DNA from: an uncultured Rhizobiaceae group bacterium
Lineage (GTDB): Bacteria > Pseudomonadota > Alphaproteobacteria > Rhizobiales > Rhizobiaceae
DNA: 5,588 nucleotides
Reading direction: 5' to 3'
NCBI GenBank assembly: GCA_938009335.1
Contig: CALLHT010000080.1
Span: forward strand, 1-5,588
Shown in pieces: positions 1 through 4,154 of the stretch. Numbering within the stretch: the first letter of the stretch is position 1; every line of letters starts with the position of its first letter. The translations under genes and the position numbers were made by a program. The notes beneath the pieces are model-generated. The model saw only the letters and a program-made list of their open reading frames with translations. It made no database searches and was not told the DNA's origin.

Positions 1-2
1 TG

Positions 3-1610
3 GCGCAAATCCTCCTCATGACCGGGTTTGGCATTCTGCTTGGCATTGGATTGGCAATCGCCATGCCGTATGCGGCGCGAGGTGCATTGGGATCCATCTT
101 ACCGGTTACAGATGGATCTCTGATTTTTATTCCCTCGCTTATGCTGGGCGCGTTCTACGGTCTATTAACGGCGCTCATTTTCGCCATCTGGCCGCTTGCC
201 GTGTCGCAGGAGGTTAAGCCAACCGAACTGTTCCGCGCGAGCAGTTTCAATCTTTCGCGACGGTTCCCGAAATTCATCTATGTGTTTACCCTTATTGTCC
301 TGGTAGGCACTTTGGTGGGAACGGCGATTTATTTCTCAGACAATCGGTTCGTTTCAATCGTCTTCATTTCAGCAATTGCCTGTTCGTTTGGTTTACTGCG
401 CCTCGTGGCACTGATGATTCAGTGGATTGCAAAGAAAGCGCCGCGCAGTAAATCAACGGCGTTGCGTATGGCCGTCTCCAACATTCACCGTCCCGGTTCT
501 TTGGCTCCGTCTGTCATTTTGTCACTGGGTCTTGGTCTTGCGCTACTGGTAGCGCTGGCCTCAATCGATGGTAATTTACGCTACCAGATCAGCAATAATA
601 TTCCGGAGGATGCGCCGGACTTCTTCTTTGTCGATATTCAAAACCATGAGATCGATCAGTTTAAAGCATCACTAAAAGCGCAGGATGATGGTGGGAAGAT
701 CATTGCGGTGCCGATGTTACGTGGCCGTGTGATTTCGCTCAAAGGTATCGCATCGGCTGACTATCCGGTTGAAGGAAACGGCGAATGGGTGTTGCAGGGT
801 GATCGAGGGATCACCTATGCGAAGAACATTCCTGAGAATTCAACACTCTCAGAAGGCGAGTGGTGGCCTGATGATTATGATGGTCCGCCGCTTGTTTCCG
901 TAAGCGCTGAAGAGGCAGGAGAGCTTGACCTATCCGTCGGAGATATAGTCGTTATCAACGTACTTGGCAGAAACATTGAAGCGGAGATTGCATCTTTGCG
1001 CGAAGTGCAATGGGAAACGCTGGGAATAAACTTCGTGTTTGTCTTCTCGCCCAATACATTCGCTGGTGCGCCACATGCGTTTCTGGCAACGCTTACCGCA
1101 AGCGACTCGGTTGCGAATAATTTTGATGGATCACTATTGAAGCGATTGGCAAAGGAGTTTCCAACGGTTGCCGCTGTTCGCATCCGCGATGCGCTGGATA
1201 CCGTCAACACATTGATTGGTCAGCTCTCAACTGCCATTCGTGCGGCAGCGTTGGTTGCCCTTTTCTCATCTGTTCTGGTTTTGGCAGGCGCATTGGCAGC
1301 AGGAAACAGGGAACGGGTTCAGGATGCGGTCATTCTGAAAACATTGGGAGCCAATCGTGGAAGCCTGATGAAAATGTTGGTCTTCGAGTATTCTATTCTT
1401 GGCTTTGCAACGGCAATTTTCGCTATTTTTGCCGGAACTTTAGCTGCTTGGTTCGTGATTTCTGTGATTATGGATTTCGCGTTTGTTGTTCTACCGGGGG
1501 TGAGTCTAACCACAATATTGGTGGCTTTGGCGTTTACAATTGTTCTTGGATTGGCGGGAACTTGGCGAATATTGGGACTCAAAGCCGCACCCTATTTAAG
1601 GGAATTGTAA
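3..1610 (+). CDS. FtsX-type ABC transporter permease, YbbP-like (5' end cut off)
   Basis: Inner-membrane permease subunit of an MacB/FtsX-class (type VII-like) ABC transporter, probably partnered with a separate YbbA-like ATPase upstream. The frame is open to the window edge (codons Ala-Gln-Ile-Leu-Leu precede the Met at 18), so that Met is internal. Family members are about 850 aa, so roughly 320 N-terminal residues are missing. Numbering from the Met at 18, I see the last two helices of the first FtsX unit (about 1-22 and 35-63), two linker helices (86-106, 111-135), the first helix of the second unit (162-183), a large periplasmic domain (about 185-402), and three final helices (405-427, 454-484, 488-515). 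The stretch around 438-462 (ILKTLGANRGSL, then a Glu and Leu-Gly) is the typical FtsX cytoplasmic signature. Proposed roles for relatives (export of lipids, thioesters or hydrophobic compounds) are not established, so the substrate is unknown. The class is sure; the subfamily name is an inference from overall look. Confidence 0.9.
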   Translation, partial: AQILLMTGFGILLGIGLAIAMPYAARGALGSILPVTDGSLIFIPSLMLGAFYGLLTALIFAIWPLAVSQEVKPTELFRASSFNLSRRFPKFIYVFTLIVLVGTLVGTAIYFSDNRFVSIVFISAIACSFGLLRLVALMIQWIAKKAPRSKSTALRMAVSNIHRPGSLAPSVILSLGLGLALLVALASIDGNLRYQISNNIPEDAPDFFFVDIQNHEIDQFKASLKAQDDGGKIIAVPMLRGRVISLKGIASADYPVEGNGEWVLQGDRGITYAKNIPENSTLSEGEWWPDDYDGPPLVSVSAEEAGELDLSVGDIVVINVLGRNIEAEIASLREVQWETLGINFVFVFSPNTFAGAPHAFLATLTASDSVANNFDGSLLKRLAKEFPTVAAVRIRDALDTVNTLIGQLSTAIRAAALVALFSSVLVLAGALAAGNRERVQDAVILKTLGANRGSLMKMLVFEYSILGFATAIFAIFAGTLAAWFVISVIMDFAFVVLPGVSLTTILVALAFTIVLGLAGTWRILGLKAAPYLREL

Positions 1611-1623
1611 AGATTCACCTGAA

Positions 1624-1646
1624 AAAACAGCAAAATGAGCTGTTTT
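1624..1646 (+). terminator. Modest hairpin terminator after the ABC permease
   Basis: AAAACAGC (1624-1631) pairs perfectly with GCTGTTTT (1639-1646) around a 7-nt loop, 13 bases after the permease stop. Only the inner CAGC/GCTG is GC-containing and the T-run is four long, so termination is probably partial. The A/T symmetry would let it act on either strand. It separates the permease from the next gene's promoter. Confidence 0.55.
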
Positions 1647-1672
1647 GAAGCAGATTCTTTGGGCGTTAAGTC

Positions 1673-1701
1673 TTGAGATTGCTGCAATTAGTTATCATAT
1701 T
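1673..1701 (+). promoter_or_regulatory. Candidate sigma-70 promoter for the Bax-inhibitor-1 gene
   Basis: TTGAGA at 1673-1678 (5 of 6 to the -35 consensus) is followed by a 17-nt spacer and CATATT at 1696-1701 (4 of 6 to the -10 consensus). A transcript would begin near 1708, just before the GCCGC stem of the leader. An alternative -10, TATCAT at 1693-1698, matches better but lies only 14 nt from this -35. Seen by eye only. Confidence 0.45.
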
Positions 1702-1707
1702 ACAAAC

Positions 1708-1750
1708 AAGCCGCGATGTTAGCGGCGTCAACCTTTGTCATCGATGGGAG
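1708..1750 (+). promoter_or_regulatory. Structured leader before the BI-1 gene, candidate ybhL-type RNA motif
   Basis: The 5' untranslated region carries a hairpin GCCGC (1710-1714), loop GATGTTA, GCGGC (1722-1726), then an 8-bp palindrome CATCGATG (1739-1746) that runs into the GGGAG ribosome-binding site (1746-1750). A second weak pairing, GTCA (1737-1740) with TGAC (1751-1754), would place that binding site in a loop. A conserved alphaproteobacterial RNA element, the ybhL motif, is known upstream of genes of exactly this family. Position, host clade and downstream gene all fit. I am matching by context and a partial memory of the sequence, not by a covariance model. The ligand or regulator of that motif is unknown to me. 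Confidence 0.5.
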
Positions 1751-1761
1751 TGACCAAATAC

Positions 1762-2496
1762 ATGGCTGACTATCAGGAAAATCAAATGAACTACGGTTCA
1801 GCAGCGCGTTCTGGCGTACAGTACGATGAGGGCCTGCGCTCTTACATGCTGGGCATCTACAATTATATGGCACTTGCGCTTGCTGTTACAGGCATTGCCG
1901 CACTGGGTACTGCGTACTTGGCGTCAACCAATCCCGCGTTCCAAGCTGCCATTTACACAGCGCCGATCTCTTACATCATCATGTTTGCACCGCTTGCATT
2001 CGTTTTGGTCATGTCTTTCGGCTTGAACAAAATGAGCACCGGAACCCTGCAAATGGTATTCTGGGCGTTTGCAGCCGTCATGGGCATGTCCATTTCCAGC
2101 ATCTTCTTTGTGTTTACCGCATCAAGCATTGTGCAAACGTTCTTCATCACAGCTGCAGCGTTTGGCTCTTTGAGCATCTACGGATACACTACAAAACGTG
2201 ATCTTTCGGGTTTTGGCCGCTTCCTGCTTATGGGATTGATTGGTCTGATCCTCGCATCAATCGTGAGCTTCTTCTTCCCTTCAGGACCGTTGCAGTTTGC
2301 GATCAACGTGATTGGCGTTCTGATCTTCGCTGGCCTTACAGCGTATGACACGCAGCGTCTGAAAGTTGAGTACGACTTTTATGCCGGTAACGCAGTTGCT
2401 ATGGCGCGTGGTTCCATCATGGGCGCGTTGAGCTTGTACCTTAACTTCATCAACATGTTCATGTTCCTTCTGCAGTTCCTTGGTAACCGCGAGTAG
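1762..2496 (+). CDS. Bax inhibitor-1/YccA family membrane protein (TMBIM-like, YbhL type)
   Basis: A 244-aa inner-membrane protein with seven predicted helices at about 33-54, 67-88, 95-118, 124-142, 151-172, 175-196 and 220-241, the standard size and topology of bacterial BI-1 proteins. Family hallmarks are the N-terminal DEGLRSYM box, AYDTQRLK at the end of helix 6 and the SLYLNFINMF segment in helix 7. Studied relatives (B. subtilis YetJ, human TMBIM6) are pH-sensitive calcium-leak channels; whether this one is, is unknown. The first member of their Asp pair is kept (Asp196) but the second is Asn228. I chose the ATG at 1762 because GGGAG at 1746-1750 sits 11 nt ahead and family N-termini look like MADY. 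In-frame TTG 1735 and ATG 1744 have no ribosome-binding site and would overlap the leader. It stands alone with its own promoter and terminator. Confidence 0.93.
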   Translation: MADYQENQMNYGSAARSGVQYDEGLRSYMLGIYNYMALALAVTGIAALGTAYLASTNPAFQAAIYTAPISYIIMFAPLAFVLVMSFGLNKMSTGTLQMVFWAFAAVMGMSISSIFFVFTASSIVQTFFITAAAFGSLSIYGYTTKRDLSGFGRFLLMGLIGLILASIVSFFFPSGPLQFAINVIGVLIFAGLTAYDTQRLKVEYDFYAGNAVAMARGSIMGALSLYLNFINMFMFLLQFLGNRE

Positions 2497-2519
2497 AACC
2501 GAACATCCGTATGAAATTC

Positions 2520-2549
2520 AACGGCGCCTACGGGCGCCGTTTTTGTTTG
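2520..2549 (+). terminator. Strong rho-independent terminator of the BI-1 gene
   Basis: A 9-bp perfect stem, AACGGCGCC (2520-2528) with GGCGCCGTT (2533-2541), is closed by loop TACG between C and G, which is the exceptionally stable UNCG-type tetraloop. A T-rich tail follows on the + strand (TTTTTG, then TTTG). It lies between convergent genes. On the - strand the hairpin is followed by TGAATTTC, a poor U-tract, so it would end DUF2794 transcripts only weakly. Confidence 0.92.
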
Positions 2550-2567
2550 TGCCTTTTACTGGCTGGC

Positions 2568-2930
2568 TTAGACTGATGTGAGTTTTGGTTTTTTCTGCAG
2601 AACTTTCAAAACCGTTTTGAGTTCATGGCCGCGCTTAAGGATTAACCCATTTGCATTGATTACTGACCAAGCGCCTTGTCTGCGCGCAAGCTTTGGTTGC
2701 TTCTCTATCGTATAAAGCGGCACTTCGCTGGCGCGTTTGAAGATAGAAAAGACTGCGCGATCCTTAAGCATATCGATGGCGTAGTCTCGCCATTCTCCAG
2801 TTCCTACATGGAAACTGTATAGTTGGATCAGAGCATCTATCTCGCGTCTATCAAACGATACGACCTCTGGCCGCTTTTCCTGCTTTTGAGTGCCCAATGG
2901 CACCACATTCGAACCTGGCATAATATTCAT
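2568..2930 (-). CDS. DUF2794 family protein, unknown function
   Basis: A 120-aa soluble protein with no signal peptide or membrane segment. The conserved DUF2794 core runs from about residue 23 to 110, with VSFDRREIDALIQLY, GEWRDYAIDMLKDRAVFSIF, RASEVPLYTIEKQPKLARRQG and NGLILKRGHEL. It is rich in basic residues, which could suit binding to nucleic acid or another acidic partner, but no function is known to me. I chose the ATG at 2930 (MNIMPGSNVVPLG) because relatives begin with a short low-complexity NVVPL-type segment before the core; ATG 2921 is equally possible. No clear Shine-Dalgarno precedes either. The frame stays open to a GTG at 3041, but those extra 37 residues are Phe-rich, AT-rich and unlike the family. 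It is convergent with the BI-1 gene and co-directional with DUF1223, from which a 325-base gap holding its own signals separates it. Confidence 0.82.
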   Translation of the reverse strand: MNIMPGSNVVPLGTQKQEKRPEVVSFDRREIDALIQLYSFHVGTGEWRDYAIDMLKDRAVFSIFKRASEVPLYTIEKQPKLARRQGAWSVINANGLILKRGHELKTVLKVLQKKPKLTSV

Positions 2931-3017
2931 GGGTTGATGATGAAATTGAAAGGCATGGAATGCAACAAAAAACTCGACTTTTTGACCATTAAAAAATGAG
3001 ACTTTTGAGTCCAAAAT

Positions 3018-3045
3018 TACGTACGTAGTTTCGCGTGCCACGAAA
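3018..3045. repeat. 10-bp palindrome next to an imperfect inverted repeat (possible operator)
   Basis: TACGTACGTA (3018-3027) is a perfect palindrome. One base further, TTTCGCG (3029-3035) and CACGAAA (3039-3045) form a 7-bp inverted repeat with one mismatch around a TGC centre. Both lie just downstream of the candidate -10 of DUF2794 and about 90-115 bases ahead of its chosen start. They could be operator sites for a dimeric regulator; no regulator is identified. Confidence 0.3.
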
Positions 3046-3053
3046 TCATCACA

Positions 3054-3062
3054 ATGATATCA
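3054..3062 (-). promoter_or_regulatory. Candidate extended -10 promoter for DUF2794
   Basis: Read on the - strand, TGATATCAT matches the extended -10 form TGnTATAAT at all but one consensus position. No good -35 lies at the usual distance (GTTAAA, 3 of 6), which is common for extended -10 promoters. Transcription would start near 3047 and give a leader of about 117 nt to the ATG at 2930. Confidence 0.35.
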
Positions 3063-3109
3063 AGATTACGTCTTTCTTTAACTGGACTTGTTTGTAAATC
3101 TCTACGTGT

Positions 3110-3244
3110 TGCCTCAGACGGTCCGGCTTGAAGATCACCGGTTTTCAGCCCCCCCAGCCCCCGGCGGTACCAAGCCGGACCTCACAATCTGGGTAGCATT
3201 TTAATCCCCATATTCCTTGACCGGCCTCTCGCCGGTCTTTTTTT
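3110..3244 (+). ncRNA. Putative independently transcribed small RNA, family not recognised
   Basis: No open frame of note is present, but the + strand shows a compact RNA fold ending in a perfect terminator. The lower stem pairs TGCCTCAGA (3110-3118) with 3188-3198 (one G-U pair and a 2-nt bulge). The upper stem is 11 bp and perfect, GGTCCGGCTTG (3120-3130) with CAAGCCGGACC (3171-3181). An inner ACCG/CGGT pairing (3137-3140 with 3165-3168) closes a C-rich loop containing runs of seven and five C. A single-stranded AT-rich stretch (about 3199-3218) leads to the terminator at 3219-3244. A weak promoter fits: TTAACT (3078-3083), 17 nt, TCTACG (3101-3106), giving a start close to 3110-3113. A C-rich loop is typical of riboregulators that pair with G-rich ribosome-binding sites. 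It does not show the diagnostic motifs of SRP RNA, 6S RNA, tmRNA or RNase P that I know. The 5' end is an estimate. Confidence 0.62.
3219..3244 (+). terminator. Perfect rho-independent terminator with no protein gene before it
   Basis: GACCGGC (3219-3225) and GCCGGTC (3231-3237) form a perfect 7-bp stem around loop CTCTC, followed by seven T (3238-3244) on the + strand. On the - strand the hairpin is followed by AAGGAATATGG, so it would not work as an intrinsic terminator for DUF1223, whose stop codon is only 11 bases away. It therefore points to a + strand transcript starting in the gap. Confidence 0.93.
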
Positions 3245-3255
3245 GTGAGGATTAC

Positions 3256-4005
3256 TTAGAAATCTTCGATATATACAGCACCCAGAATTGGTCCTGGGTT
3301 TCCGCCCTTATCCATGGATTGCAGGATAAATGCATAGCGGTCGTGGCCCTGTCGCTTGAGATCAGCGATTGGGTACTCGATATTAAGACCATTGGGTTTG
3401 ATCATGCCAATCGGCTGCATGGCGCTCATAATATTGTGATATTTAATCGTCTTGCCGGTATTTTCACCGCGCTTGATGTCTACCGCTTGTGATTTTTTCA
3501 TGGAAATGACGTAAAGCGTGGCATCGCCAACTCGTGCGTCAGCATCAATTGATATACCGATGCTGTTTTCATTCACCGAAGCGTTAATAGGCACTGTAAG
3601 GCCTTGGTTTAGGCTGTTGTGCTTGCTTATCGTTTTCATGATCGCGTTTTCACGGGACCCAACCACATGATCACGGCCATTAATCACGGCTTGTGGGGTA
3701 TAAACCTGACTTTCGCCCATAGAGCGAGCATACCCGTATTGGCGCAATGTGTTTTCTTTGGACGCAAAGATATCTTTCCAGCCCAGATAATCCCAATAAT
3801 CAACGTGAACGCTGATCGCGAGAACGTCGCCCTCTTGCGAAAACTTCTCAACAATCTTGTCAGCAGGTGGGCACGAATGACAGCCTTGGCTGGTGAATAC
3901 CTCCACCACCGCCTTTGGCGTTTTCACGTTGGCTGCTGTCGCTATGTTCGTTGTGAACAATGTCGCGGCTATAAGCGCCAATCCTTGTTGCTTCCAATTC
4001 GTCAC
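3256..4005 (-). CDS. DUF1223 family secreted thioredoxin-like protein
   Basis: A 249-aa protein, complete and of normal family length, with a Sec-type signal peptide (Lys-containing start, hydrophobic core about 8-20, likely cleavage after Ala-Thr-Ala at residue 24). The mature part begins with a thioredoxin-like fold: strand VVEVFTS, then GCHSCPPAD with the CxxC pair Cys42 and Cys45, HVDYWDYLGWKD at 67-78, and VYTPQAVING at 101-110 with the probable cis-Pro104. The C-terminal part (about 136-249) looks all-beta, with the family block RGENTGKTIKYHNIM at 179-193. A periplasmic thiol-redox role is plausible from the motif but unproven, and no substrate is known. The start is GTG at 4005, supported by GGGAG (4019-4015) nine bases ahead and by the signal peptide beginning there. 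It follows acnA on the same strand but has its own promoter and the acnA terminator lies between them. Confidence 0.9.
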   Translation of the reverse strand: MTNWKQQGLALIAATLFTTNIATAANVKTPKAVVEVFTSQGCHSCPPADKIVEKFSQEGDVLAISVHVDYWDYLGWKDIFASKENTLRQYGYARSMGESQVYTPQAVINGRDHVVGSRENAIMKTISKHNSLNQGLTVPINASVNENSIGISIDADARVGDATLYVISMKKSQAVDIKRGENTGKTIKYHNIMSAMQPIGMIKPNGLNIEYPIADLKRQGHDRYAFILQSMDKGGNPGPILGAVYIEDF

Positions 4006-4025
4006 TAATACAGGCTCCCAGTTCC

Positions 4026-4055
4026 TTGATAGAAGCTAATGGGGTCGTTTGTAAA
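4026..4055 (-). promoter_or_regulatory. Candidate sigma-70 promoter for DUF1223
   Basis: On the - strand TTTACA (4055-4050, 5 of 6) is followed by an 18-nt spacer and TATCAA (4031-4026, 4 of 6). The start would fall near 4018-4020, so the transcript would begin just at the GGGAG ribosome-binding site with a leader of about 14 nt. A second TTTACA lies 39 bases upstream (4094-4089) without a good -10 of its own. Confidence 0.5.
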
Positions 4056-4101
4056 TTGCTACTCACAAGAGAGTGACACACGAAACTGTGTAAATTGATG
4101 C

Positions 4102-4133
4102 AAAAAAGCCGCCAATTCCTGAGAATTGGCGGC
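4102..4133 (-). terminator. Strong rho-independent terminator of acnA
   Basis: GCCGCCAATTC (4108-4118) and GAATTGGCGGC (4123-4133) form an 11-bp perfect stem with a 4-nt loop. On the - strand it is followed by six T (4107-4102). It begins 21 bases after the acnA stop codon and separates acnA from DUF1223. On the + strand no T-run follows, so it works for acnA only. Confidence 0.95.
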
Positions 4134-4154
4134 AAATGCGTTGTTTATGGCACT

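Noticed and set aside
18..20. ATG at 18 as the true start of the ABC permease
   Set aside because: The frame is open to the left edge and the protein would begin in the middle of an FtsX membrane unit; it is a truncated gene.
875..1210. Open frame on the - strand inside the permease
   Set aside because: Low-complexity Ser/Thr/Ala-rich shadow frame opposite a clear FtsX coding region.
1735..1761. TTG at 1735 and ATG at 1744 as starts of the BI-1 gene
   Set aside because: Neither has a ribosome-binding site, the added residues are unlike the family, and they fall inside the predicted leader.
3149..3164. G-quadruplex on the - strand opposite the C-rich loop
   Set aside because: Only two G-runs (five and seven) are present, so a stable three-tier quadruplex is not supported; at most a weak two-tier form.
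3120..3181. Hairpin as part of SRP RNA, 6S RNA, tmRNA or a tRNA
   Set aside because: The SRP tetraloop motif, tRNA-like ends and T-loop are absent, and the independent 3' terminator hairpin does not fit the closed 5'-3' stem of 6S RNA.
3120..3244. REP/BIME-type dispersed repeat
   Set aside because: The stem sequence occurs once in this window, and the ordered stem plus T-tract terminator fits a transcript end better; a genome-wide search would be needed to exclude it.
3217..3492. 91-codon open frame on the + strand
   Set aside because: It begins inside the terminator hairpin and lies antisense within the DUF1223 coding region with no family resemblance.
3619..4008. 129-codon open frame on the + strand
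   Set aside because: It is the antisense shadow of DUF1223, which has a signal peptide, CxxC motif and ribosome-binding site.
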